DNA from: Clostridiales bacterium
Lineage (GTDB): Bacteria > Bacillota_A > Clostridia > Christensenellales > Aristaeellaceae
Direction of reading: 5' to 3'
Length of the DNA stretch: 30,034 bases
Assembly (NCBI GenBank): GCA_012514855.1
Contig: JAAYZL010000121.1
Span: 1 to 30,034, forward strand
A program made the translations under genes and the position numbers. The notes under the pieces were generated by a model. It was given only the letters and a program-made list of their open reading frames with translations. It had not been told where the DNA came from and made no database searches. Numbering within the stretch: position 1 is the stretch's first letter; the number at the start of each line of letters is the position of its first letter. This document shows, piece by piece, positions 1 to 8,375 of this stretch.

Positions 1-1
1 G

Positions 2-874
2 ATCGACGCCGCGCGCACCGCCGTCCGGCTCGGAAGCAGCGAAGTCATCGTCGCCTACCGCCGCACCCGGCGGGAGATGCTCGCCGCCGACGAGGAGATC
101 GACGAGGCCGAGGCCGAGGGCGTGAAGATCATGTACCTCGTGTCGCCGCGCTCGATCGACGCCAGGGACGGCAAAGTCGTGGGCGTGCGGCTCTCGAACC
201 AGGTGCTCGGCGAGGCGGACGCCTCGAAGCGCCGCGCGCCCGAGGGCGTGAAGGGGGCGGAGTTCACGCTCCCCTGCGACCATCTCGTGCTCGCGCTCGG
301 CCAGCACGCGGACGAGGACAGCATGGAGGGCCTCGCGCGCGAGGGCGGAAAGCTCTTGGTCGAGGAAGCTACCGGCGCGACGAGCGAGCCCGGCGTGTTT
401 TCCGGCGGCGACGCCGTGCGCGTCAACAACGTCATCACCGCCACCGCCGAGGGCAGCCGCGCCGCGGTCTCCATCGACCGGTACGTGCGCGGCGACGCGG
501 CGACGCTCGTATACGACGAGGCGTGCGCCGTCGTCGACGTGGACGACGTGCTCAGCCGCGCGGGGTATTTCAAGGACGAGGGGCGCGGCGTCTCGACCGA
601 GACCGAGGGGCCGGAGGCCCGCAAAAGGCACTTCGGGGCCTATACCCGCGCCTACACCGAGGAGGAGGCCGTTCAGGAGGCGTCGCGCTGCCTGAACTGC
701 GGCTGCGGCGAGGGCTGCCAGCTCTGCAAGACCATCTGCTGCGACTTCGCGCCGGACGTCTCGGGCGCCGACACGATGGCCATCGACAGCGAGACCTGCG
801 TCGCCTGCGGCATGTGCTTCAACCTCTGCCCGAACCGCAACATCGAGATGGTGAACACGGGGGAGAAGGTCTAG
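2..874 (+). CDS. GltD-like FAD/NAD(P) oxidoreductase with C-terminal ferredoxin-type cysteine cluster (5' truncated)
   Basis: The frame is already open at base 2 and reads IDAARTAVRLG...VAYRRTRREM before the first internal Met, so the gene begins upstream of the window; 290 residues are visible. The order matches the glutamate synthase small subunit family: the end of the NAD(P) Rossmann domain, then an FAD-binding segment (GVFSGGDAVRVNNVITATAEGS) that closes the flavin site. Unlike classical GltD, the last 60 residues carry about ten cysteines, including CLNCGCGEGCQLCKTIC and CVACGMCFNLCP, the latter a ferredoxin-like 4Fe-4S pattern. I infer electron transfer between NAD(P)H, FAD and iron-sulfur centres, probably for a partner enzyme encoded upstream. 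The physiological partner is not visible. The TAG stop lies inside the left terminus of the MITE-like element at 871-1037, so the original C-terminus may have differed slightly. Confidence 0.85.
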   Translation: MDAARTAVRLGSSEVIVAYRRTRREMLAADEEIDEAEAEGVKIMYLVSPRSIDARDGKVVGVRLSNQVLGEADASKRRAPEGVKGAEFTLPCDHLVLALGQHADEDSMEGLAREGGKLLVEEATGATSEPGVFSGGDAVRVNNVITATAEGSRAAVSIDRYVRGDAATLVYDEACAVVDVDDVLSRAGYFKDEGRGVSTETEGPEARKRHFGAYTRAYTEEEAVQEASRCLNCGCGEGCQLCKTICCDFAPDVSGADTMAIDSETCVACGMCFNLCPNRNIEMVNTGEKV

Positions 875-1037
875 GCAACCGCTGATTTGATCCCGCGTGC
901 GCAGGCGGCTGCATTCCCGCCATCCCGGGCCTGCTGAATACTTGAAATAGCGCTGCTATTCCTGTGAATTCTGCAAGCCCAATCTGACGAAGATTTAGCT
1001 CGACATCACGCGCGTTCTTTAATCATCGCTTACCTAG
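871..1037. mobile_element. MITE-like element with imperfect terminal inverted repeats and CTAG ends
   Basis: Both ends carry CTAG (871-874 and 1034-1037). Reading inward, the left end (CTAGGCAACCGCTGATT) and the reverse complement of the right end (CTAGGTAAGCGATGATT) agree at 14 of 17 positions, and 19 of 27 when extended. A small dyad (AATAGC/GCTATT, 946-960) lies inside. The element is much less GC-rich than its neighbours and encodes no transposase. The CTAG ends fit a 4-bp target duplication such as IS5-family elements make at YTAR sites, but CTAG is also palindromic, so this is inference. The element sits exactly between the stop codon of the upstream gene and its terminator. I have a general impression that similar sequence recurs in clostridial genomes; that needs a search. 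Confidence 0.5.
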
Positions 1038-1056
1038 CGGCTCCTTGACCACAACG

Positions 1057-1100
1057 GCGGCCGGAAACCCCCGCGATGCGGGGATTTCCGGCCGCTCTTT
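1057..1100 (+). terminator. Strong intrinsic terminator-like hairpin
   Basis: Arms 1057-1074 and 1078-1095 pair over 17 bp with one C-A mismatch (1068/1084) and a GAT loop; a short CTCTTT follows. It most likely ends transcription of the flavoprotein gene after reading through the inserted element. The U-tract is short, so efficiency is uncertain. Confidence 0.7.
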
Positions 1101-1212
1101 CATCGCGCGGGCCGCATCGCGCCCCGCAATTATTGCTCTACCAACCATACCTTGCGCGTCGCAATATAGAATTGGCAGAGCAATTAAATTGGACAATCCC
1201 CCAAAAAGCATA

Positions 1213-1241
1213 TTGACAAGCGCCGCAAATCGTATTATTAT
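1213..1241 (+). promoter_or_regulatory. Sigma-A promoter of the liv-type operon
   Basis: A perfect -35 TTGACA (1213-1218) and -10 TATTAT (1236-1241) are separated by 17 bp. Transcription should start near 1248-1250, directly at the foot of the 20-bp stem of the downstream leader. An 8-bp inverted repeat, ATTGCTCT and AGAGCAAT, lies just upstream (about 1133-1189) and could be an operator. Confidence 0.8.
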
Positions 1242-1251
1242 TTAAATAAAT

Positions 1252-1385
1252 CGATTGCTTTGACGGAAGCGGGATACTCTGGAAGAACTGTACATAAATC
1301 TCCGAAATATTTCTGTACAAATGGGGAGTTATCCGGACGGTTTGCCGCGAATCTCCGCTTCCGCAAAGCAATCGTTTTCTATAAT
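1252..1385 (+). promoter_or_regulatory. Candidate structured leader RNA / unidentified cis-regulatory element
   Basis: Bases 1252-1272 and 1355-1374 form a 20-bp helix interrupted only by a bulged A (1263), and TTTTCT follows immediately. Enclosed are a second helix (1272-1279 with 1326-1334), a TGTACA/TGTACA helix (1289-1294 with 1314-1319) and a small CGG-TTTG-CCG hairpin (1338-1347). The octamer AATCTCCG occurs twice (1297-1304, 1350-1357), so GGGGAG at 1323-1328 has competing partners, as in a conformational switch. I compared it from memory with guanidine, PRPP/ppGpp, ZTP, purine, SAM, THF and glycine riboswitch consensus motifs and recognised none. Alternatives are a 123-bp palindrome-ended MITE or simply a long-stem terminator. 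The interior is AT-rich relative to the genes. Confidence 0.5.
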
Positions 1386-1406
1386 TTGGAGTAGGAGGAT
1401 GAGGGT

Positions 1407-2597
1407 ATGCTGAAAAGAATGTTGGTTCTCCTGTTGGCTCTTGTCATGGTGGCAGGCATGGTCCCTTGCGCGTCGGCCGAAGAGGAATTCAGAATTGGCA
1501 TCTCGGTGAGCTTCACAGGCCCTAACGCCCAGAACGGCCTCGAGGCCATCAACGGGTTGAAGATGGCGCTGGAGGAGATCAACGCCGCCGGCGGCTTCAA
1601 CGGCGAGCAGGGCGTCCTCGCGACCCTGTACGACTCCAAGGGCTCGACCGAAGAAGCGGTGAAGACCGCGATGAAGCTGACCCAGAACGAGGATGTGGAC
1701 GCGGTGATCGCGTCGCAGGTCTCCGCGGAAGTGCTGGCGGCGGGCCAGTACTACGAGGACGCGCAGATCTTTACCATCGGCATGGGCACGAGCGCGTCCT
1801 GGATGAAGAAGGGCTGGAAATACCTGATTCGCGGCAGCGTGAATTACGATTTCGTGGCCCCGGAAGTGGTCAGCATGATCTTCGACATGGGGATCAATCA
1901 GATCGCCGTCATGAAGGACCAGTCGGAAGCGGCGCTCAGCTTCGCGGCGACGTTCACGAAGCTCTGCGAGGAAAAGGGCATCGAGATACTGCTCGAGGAA
2001 TCCTGCGAGCCGGACGACACCGACCTGTCGGCGCAGTGCGCCCGCATCGTCGGCGCGAAGCCGCAGGCGATCTTCCTCAGCATGACCAGCAACGACTGCG
2101 GCTATTTCGTGAAGCAGGTGCGCCAGTCCGGCTACACGGGCCTGATCTTCGACAAGGAGTCGTTCTTCGCCTCGATGGTGAACATCGCCGGGCCGGAAAA
2201 CTCCAACTACATCCTGTTCGCCAATCCCTACGTCACCTACGCCGATCTCGAGGACTGCACCATCGAGAACATGAAGGCGTTCCTCACGAAGTACCTGGAG
2301 CTGTACGGCGCGCTGCCCACGACGGAGATCGCCTACCGCGCGTACGACTCCGCGATGGTGATCTGGGAAGCGACGAAGATCTCCGGCTCCAACGAGACGG
2401 AGGCCATGCTTGCCGCGGTGCCCCAGATCAAGATCGAGGGGCTGGGCGGCACGATGGACTACACCAACGGCGACGGCGAGCCGTACCACGCCGTCAGAAG
2501 GTTCATCTATCTGGACGGCCTCAATCAGGACTGGGGCGCCTGGATGGAGAGCGGCGGATACGAGGCGTACAAGGCCGAGACGGGCAACGCCTACTGA
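1407..2597 (+). CDS. livK: LivK-type ABC transporter substrate-binding protein
   Basis: This 396-residue protein begins with a classic signal peptide (MLKRMLVLLLALVMVAGMVP, cleavage near CASA-EE) and continues with IGISVSFTGPNAQNGLEAINGLKMALEEINAAGG, the start of the periplasmic-binding fold type I used by branched-chain amino acid, amide and urea receptors. It would be exported and capture the substrate for the permease pair encoded next. The ATG at 1407 has AGGAGG at 1393-1398, eight bases upstream. Family membership is clear, but substrates in this family vary widely (amino acids, urea, aromatic acids, short amides), and the sugar-type dehydrogenase at the end of the operon argues against assuming leucine. 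The structured leader immediately upstream probably controls its expression. Confidence 0.88.
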   Translation: MLKRMLVLLLALVMVAGMVPCASAEEEFRIGISVSFTGPNAQNGLEAINGLKMALEEINAAGGFNGEQGVLATLYDSKGSTEEAVKTAMKLTQNEDVDAVIASQVSAEVLAAGQYYEDAQIFTIGMGTSASWMKKGWKYLIRGSVNYDFVAPEVVSMIFDMGINQIAVMKDQSEAALSFAATFTKLCEEKGIEILLEESCEPDDTDLSAQCARIVGAKPQAIFLSMTSNDCGYFVKQVRQSGYTGLIFDKESFFASMVNIAGPENSNYILFANPYVTYADLEDCTIENMKAFLTKYLELYGALPTTEIAYRAYDSAMVIWEATKISGSNETEAMLAAVPQIKIEGLGGTMDYTNGDGEPYHAVRRFIYLDGLNQDWGAWMESGGYEAYKAETGNAY

Positions 2598-2706
2598 GCA
2601 AATTTGATTGCGGGGGCGTAGGAAATCGCGCGTCCGAGAGGGCTGACCTTGCCGGATACCGCGATCCATGAGGACAACCGGGGTGCGCCACGAGCAGTTG
2701 GAATCC

Positions 2707-2723
2707 ATGCGCAAGTGGCGCAT
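2707..2723 (+). other. Hairpin between binding-protein and permease genes
   Basis: ATGCGC-AAGTG-GCGCAT forms a 6-bp stem within the 170-bp gap (2598-2767) separating the binding-protein gene from the first permease gene. It has no U-tract, so a role in mRNA processing or segmental stability is more likely than termination. It is short and may be incidental; I saw no promoter in this gap. Confidence 0.3.
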
Positions 2724-2767
2724 CCCGCTTTATCCCGGCGGAAGCTCTTGGGAAAGGAACATCGTCT

Positions 2768-3640
2768 ATGTTCATACAACTGGTGGTGGCCGCGCTGTTG
2801 TCCGGCAGCATCTACGGGCTGATCGCCCTGGGATACAGCCTCATTTACCGGGCGTCGGGCATCATGAACCTGTCGCAGGGGGACGCCATGTGCCTGGGCG
2901 GGTTCTTGGGATACACCTTCTACAGCACGCTCGGGCTCCCCATCTATCTGGCGCTGCCCTGCACGCTGGTGTGCACGTTTCTGTTCGGGTGCGTGCTCGA
3001 AAAGGTGGTCATCCGCCCCATTTTCAAGCGAAAAGTCTCGACCTCCGCGTTGATCCTGGCAACCGTGGCGGTGTCGTATATTATCCAAAGCGTGGAACTG
3101 ATCATCTGGGGCGGCGCGCCGCTCCACCTGCACTCGTTTCTCAAGACCCAGACCATCACCATCTTGAACGTGGTCTACCAGACGGAGTCGCTTTTGTGCA
3201 TCGGCGTCGCGGTGCTCGCGATGCTTTCGCTGCACCTGTTCATGAAGAAGTCCTCGTTCGGGATCGCGATGCGCGCCGCGGCGATGGACCCGGAGGCCGC
3301 GCGAAGCTGCGGCATCAACGTCGACGCCACGACGAGGATCACCTGGGCCATCTCGGTGAGCCTCGCGGGGCTCGTGGGGGTGTTGGTCGGGCCGCTGTTC
3401 GGCGTCACGACGACCCTCGGCACGTCCATGTCGACGAAGGGCTTCGCGAGCGCCGTCGTCGGCGGCTACGGCGACATGTACGGCGCGATTCTCGGCGGGG
3501 CCGTGCTGTCGGGGCTCGAGACATTCGCCGCGGGCTATCTCTCCTCCTCGCTCAAGCAGCTCGTGGCCTATGTCGCGGTTCTCCTGATGCTGTTCATAAA
3601 GCCCCGCGGCCTCCTCAACGCGGAAGCGGTCAGGGATTAG
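2768..3640 (+). CDS. livH: LivH-type ABC permease
   Basis: The 290-residue hydrophobic protein opens with FIQLVVAALLSGSIYGLIALGYSLIYRASGIMNLSQGD, the signature N-terminus of LivH-family permeases, and ends with a membrane segment and the family-typical KPRGL tail. The pattern predicts about eight membrane helices and a cytoplasmic EAA-like loop (AAAMDPEAARSCGINVD, about 175-192) that contacts the ATPases. Its length is normal for LivH. It pairs with the LivM protein encoded six to twelve bases downstream to form the membrane channel. The start has GGGAAAGGA upstream at somewhat long spacing. Confidence 0.9.
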   Translation: MFIQLVVAALLSGSIYGLIALGYSLIYRASGIMNLSQGDAMCLGGFLGYTFYSTLGLPIYLALPCTLVCTFLFGCVLEKVVIRPIFKRKVSTSALILATVAVSYIIQSVELIIWGGAPLHLHSFLKTQTITILNVVYQTESLLCIGVAVLAMLSLHLFMKKSSFGIAMRAAAMDPEAARSCGINVDATTRITWAISVSLAGLVGVLVGPLFGVTTTLGTSMSTKGFASAVVGGYGDMYGAILGGAVLSGLETFAAGYLSSSLKQLVAYVAVLLMLFIKPRGLLNAEAVRD

Positions 3641-3652
3641 GAGGAAATGCGT

Positions 3653-4645
3653 ATGAAGCGACTTCCCCTGGGCGGCGGCGCGAGCAAGCTGTTGCGCTAT
3701 GCGCTGCCGGCCGTATTGCTCCTCCTGATGCCCCAGATCTTCCGGAAATTCCCCTACGGCATGATGATCCTGTGCTTCTGCGAGATCTACGTCATCGCGG
3801 TGACGGGGCTCGATGTGCTGTACGGCTACAGCGGGCAGATCTCGTTCGCGACGTCGGCGTTCTTCGGGATCGGGGCCTACGGTTCGCTGCTCCTGCACAA
3901 CCATACGGGCATCCCCATCATCTTCACGATGCTGCTGGCGTCGGCGATCTCCTGCCTCGTGGCGATGGCGTTCGCGTACCCGGTCTCGAAGCTCCGGTTC
4001 GCCTTCCTGTCGCTGTCGACGATTTCCTTCAATTACATCGTCTTTCTGCTGGTCACCCGCTCGCCGGGCGGCATCACCGGCGACTTCAACGGAACGTTCA
4101 CGAAGCGCATGAACCTGTTCGGGCTGGACCTGAAGGGCTATCCCGCGTTCTACTATTTCGGGCTGGTCTGCGTCGTGATCTTCGTGATCCTCAAGTTCCT
4201 GCTGGTGCGCTCCCGCGTCGGCCGCGCGTTTCTGGCCATCAAGCAGAACACGCACGCCGCCGACGGCATGGGCATCAACGTGCGCAAGTACAAGGTGTAC
4301 GCGTTCGGCTTCTACGCGTTTTACGCGGCCTTCGCGGGGAGCATGTACGTGCATCTGGTCGGCTTCGTGAGCCCCGAGACCGTCGCCCAGCCGGAGTCGG
4401 TGGCGTTCATGATCATGATACTGCTGGGCGGCGTGTGCTCGAACTGGGGGCCGGTGCTCGGCGCCGTGGTCGTGGTGCTGCTAAAAGAGGTGCTCGGATA
4501 CGCGGAGCAGTACCAGCTTCTGGCATACGGCGTCATCCTCCTGGTGTTCATACTGTTCCTGCCGCGGGGCATCGTGGGCGAGACGAAGAGGCTCTTCGAA
4601 TACCTGCGGAACAGAAGGGAGGTCGCCAGGGATGCTCAGGGTTGA
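3653..4645 (+). CDS. livM: LivM-type ABC permease
   Basis: This is the second membrane subunit, 330 residues. GYSGQISFATSAFFGIGAYGSL near the N-terminus and the loop FLAIKQNTHAADGMGINVRKYK are LivM hallmarks; FLPRGIVG is near the end. Two in-frame ATGs exist. The AGGAGG at 3639-3644 is only two bases from ATG 3647 but eight from ATG 3653, so I chose 3653. The end overlaps the start of the next gene by 14 bases, indicating translational coupling. Residues HTHAADGMGIN fall where most LivM proteins carry a DE..A...G loop; otherwise nothing is unusual. Confidence 0.9.
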   Translation: MKRLPLGGGASKLLRYALPAVLLLLMPQIFRKFPYGMMILCFCEIYVIAVTGLDVLYGYSGQISFATSAFFGIGAYGSLLLHNHTGIPIIFTMLLASAISCLVAMAFAYPVSKLRFAFLSLSTISFNYIVFLLVTRSPGGITGDFNGTFTKRMNLFGLDLKGYPAFYYFGLVCVVIFVILKFLLVRSRVGRAFLAIKQNTHAADGMGINVRKYKVYAFGFYAFYAAFAGSMYVHLVGFVSPETVAQPESVAFMIMILLGGVCSNWGPVLGAVVVVLLKEVLGYAEQYQLLAYGVILLVFILFLPRGIVGETKRLFEYLRNRREVARDAQG

Positions 4646-5389
4646 GAACGTGACATTGCGCTTCGGCGACCTGATCGCCAACAACGACGTGTCGCTCGAG
4701 GTGCCGAAGAACAAGATCATCGCGCTGATCGGCCCCAACGGCGCCGGCAAGACCACCTGCTTCAACTGCATCAGCGGCGTCTACAACCCGAACGAGGGGC
4801 GCATCACGCTCGACGGCGTCAACATCCGGGGGAAGAGGCCCTATCAGATCCACAACATGGGGATTTCGAGAACCTACCAGATCATCAACCTGTTCGCGGA
4901 GATGACGGTCATCGAGAACGTCATCGTGGGCATGCACGACAGCCTGAAGACGAACTTCTTCCAGTCGATGTTCCACACGAGGAAGCACCGGGACGAGGAA
5001 AGGGCCGCGCACGCGTTCGCCTACGAACTGCTGGGCTTCATCGGCCTGCAGGACATGGCCGACGCCCCGGCGGGCAGCCTGCCCTACGGCGAGCAGCGGC
5101 TGCTGGAAATCGCCCGCGCGCTCGCGAGCGGGCCCCGGCTTCTGCTGTTGGACGAGCCTGCGGCGGGCATGAACAGCAAGGAGAAGGACGATCTGCACGC
5201 GATCATCAAGAGGATCATGGAGCGCTGGGACCTGTCGGTGCTCATGGTCGAGCACGACATGGATCTGGTGATGGGGATCAGCGAGTACATCTACGTGCTG
5301 AACTACGGCAAGCTCCTGGCGCACGGGACCCCGGAGGAGATTCAGCACAACCCCGATGTCATCGAAGCCTATCTGGGGGGTGAGGACTG

Positions 5390-5390
<1 letters not shown>
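4632..5390 (+). CDS. livG: LivG-type ABC transporter ATP-binding protein
   Basis: This 252-residue nucleotide-binding domain has Walker A GPNGAGKTT at 34-42, the ABC signature in a LivG-style variant form (LPYGEQRLLEIARAL) and Walker B LLLLDEPAAGM, followed by the switch histidine (VEHDMDLV). It energises import through the LivHM channel at the cytoplasmic face of the membrane. The signature lacks the LSGGQ sequence but PYGxQRxLEIARAL is normal for LivG. GGGAGG precedes the ATG by about ten bases. The stop codon overlaps the next start (TGATG), so the two ATPases are probably made in equal amounts. Confidence 0.92.
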
Positions 5391-6115
<725 letters not shown>

Positions 6116-6137
6116 AGGGTTGAAGGAGGGCATTGGG

Positions 6138-7217
6138 ATGAAACCGAGGATCGGCGTCATCGGCGGCGGCGTGTACGGGGCACAGGTGATCAAGACCTAT
6201 TACACCGCGCACAGGGAGGGCTTGGCGGATTTTGTCGCGGTGTGCGACATCAACCGGGCCGTGCTTGACGATCTGGAGAAGAAGTACGGCATAAAGGGGT
6301 ATCAGGACTACAAGGAGATGGTGGAAGCGGAGAAGCTCGACGGCGTGGCCATCGTCACCCCGGACTATCTGCACAGGGAGATCGCCGCCTGGTGCGCCGG
6401 CAAGGGCGTGCACATGCTGGTGCAGAAGCCGCTCGACACCACGACCGCCGGCGCGCGGGAGATGGTGGAGGCTGCCAATCGCAACGGCGTGATGATGTTT
6501 GTGGATTTCCACAAGCGGTACGATCCGGGCCACATCCAGCTGAAAAACGACATCGCGGCGGGCAAGCTCGGCAAGCTGCAGTACGGCTATGTCTGCATGG
6601 AGGACGTGATCATGGTGCCCTCGGTGTGGTTCAAGTCGTGGGCGCAGCACAGCTCCCCGGTGTGGTTCCTCGGCGTGCATTTCTACGACCTGATCTGCTG
6701 GCTGATGGACAGCAAGCCCGTGGAGGTGTACGCCACGGGGGTCAAGCACAAGCTGATCTCGATGGGCATCGACACGTACGACTCCATTCAGGCCAAGTTC
6801 AAGTTCGAAAACGGCGCGTCCTTCGCCGTGGATACCTCCTGGATACTGCCGAACAGCTTTACGGCCGTCGTGAACCAGCAGATTCGCGTCGCGGGCTCCG
6901 AGGGCATGGAGGAGGTCGACAGCCAGGACAGGGGGCTGATGGCGGCGTTTTCCTCGAGCCCGTCGGCGGTGCAGGCGAACCCCTACGGCAAGCTCGAGGT
7001 CGAGGACATGGTCTACGGCGGAACCCGGCTGATGGGGTATACGCTCGATTCCATGATCCACTTTTTGAAGCTGCTGCGCCTCGTCAAGGAGGGCAGGCCC
7101 GTGGCGGAGCTGAAAAAATACTTCCCCACCGGCGAGCAGGCCGTCGTCTCCACGAGGATGTGCGAGGCGGTTCACGAGAGCGTCGAGAGCGGGAAGATCG
7201 TGCGGATGAATCTGTAG
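6138..7217 (+). CDS. Gfo/Idh/MocA family NAD(P)-dependent dehydrogenase
   Basis: This 359-residue protein has the family's two domains: an N-terminal Rossmann fold with the dinucleotide loop GVIGGGVYG (6-14) and a C-terminal alpha/beta domain. The catalytic lysine motif, usually EKP, reads QKP here (K97), and GVHFYDLICWL contains the conserved Asp/His helix region. Such enzymes oxidise or reduce sugars, inositols or related compounds. A TTG at 6120 is also in frame, but AGGAGG lies eight bases before ATG 6138, which I prefer. It follows livF by 22 bases with no terminator, so it is probably co-transcribed, suggesting that the imported compound or a derivative is its substrate. The substrate itself cannot be read from sequence. 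Confidence 0.85.
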   Translation: MKPRIGVIGGGVYGAQVIKTYYTAHREGLADFVAVCDINRAVLDDLEKKYGIKGYQDYKEMVEAEKLDGVAIVTPDYLHREIAAWCAGKGVHMLVQKPLDTTTAGAREMVEAANRNGVMMFVDFHKRYDPGHIQLKNDIAAGKLGKLQYGYVCMEDVIMVPSVWFKSWAQHSSPVWFLGVHFYDLICWLMDSKPVEVYATGVKHKLISMGIDTYDSIQAKFKFENGASFAVDTSWILPNSFTAVVNQQIRVAGSEGMEEVDSQDRGLMAAFSSSPSAVQANPYGKLEVEDMVYGGTRLMGYTLDSMIHFLKLLRLVKEGRPVAELKKYFPTGEQAVVSTRMCEAVHESVESGKIVRMNL

Positions 7218-7318
7218 TTGCATCCGGTCGCGGAAGCGGCTATAATTGGAAGTCGCGGGCGCCGGCGCTCCGCGGAATATGGCTTTGCGGCGGGCGCACG
7301 GCCCGCCCATCGCCGCAA
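7218..7318 (+). promoter_or_regulatory. Promoter and leader hairpin of the lacI-nagAB operon
   Basis: TTGCAT (7218-7223), a 17-bp spacer and a perfect TATAAT (7241-7246) begin right after the dehydrogenase stop codon. The leader then contains the arms TTGCGGCG (7285-7292) and CGCCGCAA (7311-7318), an 8-bp stem that ends just before the ribosome binding site, and a 10-bp palindrome at 7259-7268 near the start point that could be an autoregulatory operator. Confidence 0.7.
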
Positions 7319-7337
7319 TGTGTCAGGGGAGAAGCGC

Positions 7338-8366
7338 GTGAAGAATGTGACCATTTACGATGTGGCAAAGCTGAGCGGCGTGTCCGCGGCGACGGTGTCA
7401 CGGGTGTTGAACAATACGGGGTACCCGATCAGCCAAGAGGTGAAGGCTCGGGTGCAAAAGGCGGCCAGGGATCTGGATTATGCGCCGAATCTGCTGGGCA
7501 AATACCTGAAGACGCGCAGCAACAGGGAGATCGGCGTCATCATACCCAACATCACGAATTACTACTATCCGCTGCTGCTCCTGGGCGTCCACGACGTGGC
7601 CGCGCAGAGGGGCTATCACATCATACTGTGCAACTCCTACCGCGACAGCGAGCTGGAAATCCAAAATATACACCTGCTCGCCAGCAAGCAGGTCATGGGC
7701 ATTTTGACCGTCTCGCTGAGCACGAACAACGAGTACCTGAAGCGGTTCATCGACAAGGGCGGGAACATGGTGCTGCTGGAAAACAGCCCGGACATCGAGT
7801 GCAACAAGGTGACCTTCGACTACTTCAAGGGCGCGTATATGGCCTGCAAGCACCTGATCGACCTCGGCCACACGAAGATCGGGTTCGCGGGCGCGCCCAT
7901 CACGAAGTACAGCCGCATGCAGCTCCTCGAGGGGTACCAAAAATGCCTGCGGGACCACGGCATCGAGGTTCTCCCCCGGTTCATCTACATTCCGGAGGGG
8001 GAGAAGGAGGTCAAGACGGTCTACGAATTCGAGAACGGCAAGCGCCTCGCCCACATGCTGCTTAAGTCCCCCGAAAAGCCCACGGGGGTCTTCTGCATCA
8101 ACGACATGACCGCCATCGTGATGATGCAGGAGCTGCACAAAAACGGCATGCGGGTGCCGCGGGACGTGTCCGTGGTGGGCTTCGACAACCTGAACCTGTC
8201 GGAGATGCTCTCCCCGCCGCTGACGACCATCGACCAGCATATCTACGAGATGGGCTCCTCGGCGACGAATATACTGATCGACGCCTACGAGAAGATCATT
8301 CAGAGCAATTACATCATACAGTTGGAGCCCACGCTCGTGGTCAGGGATTCGACGAGGCGGCTGTAG
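7338..8366 (+). CDS. LacI family transcriptional regulator
   Basis: The protein (342 residues) begins at GTG 7338, which has AGGGGAG six bases upstream; the nearby ATG is out of frame. VTIYDVAKLSGVSAATVSRVLNN (about 4-26) is a textbook LacI helix-turn-helix, followed by the hinge helix region (RVQKAARDLDYAPN) and a periplasmic-binding-like effector domain starting at REIGVIIPNITNYYYP. It lies ahead of nagA and nagB in the same direction with a 9-base gap, so it probably controls this amino sugar operon and itself; GlcNAc-6-P or GlcN-6-P are the likely effectors, by inference. It could also act on the preceding liv-type operon. Confidence 0.9.
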   Translation: MKNVTIYDVAKLSGVSAATVSRVLNNTGYPISQEVKARVQKAARDLDYAPNLLGKYLKTRSNREIGVIIPNITNYYYPLLLLGVHDVAAQRGYHIILCNSYRDSELEIQNIHLLASKQVMGILTVSLSTNNEYLKRFIDKGGNMVLLENSPDIECNKVTFDYFKGAYMACKHLIDLGHTKIGFAGAPITKYSRMQLLEGYQKCLRDHGIEVLPRFIYIPEGEKEVKTVYEFENGKRLAHMLLKSPEKPTGVFCINDMTAIVMMQELHKNGMRVPRDVSVVGFDNLNLSEMLSPPLTTIDQHIYEMGSSATNILIDAYEKIIQSNYIIQLEPTLVVRDSTRRL

Positions 8367-8375
8367 GGAGGGAAC

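Noticed and set aside
1252..1374. Guanidine-I/ykkC, ZTP, glycine, purine or SAM riboswitch identity for the leader
   Set aside because: None of the conserved motifs of these classes that I can recall was found in the right arrangement, so I left it unclassified.
1380..1385. TATAAT just before the livK ribosome binding site as a second promoter
   Set aside because: No acceptable -35 hexamer lies 16-18 bp upstream, and a start there would leave almost no leader.
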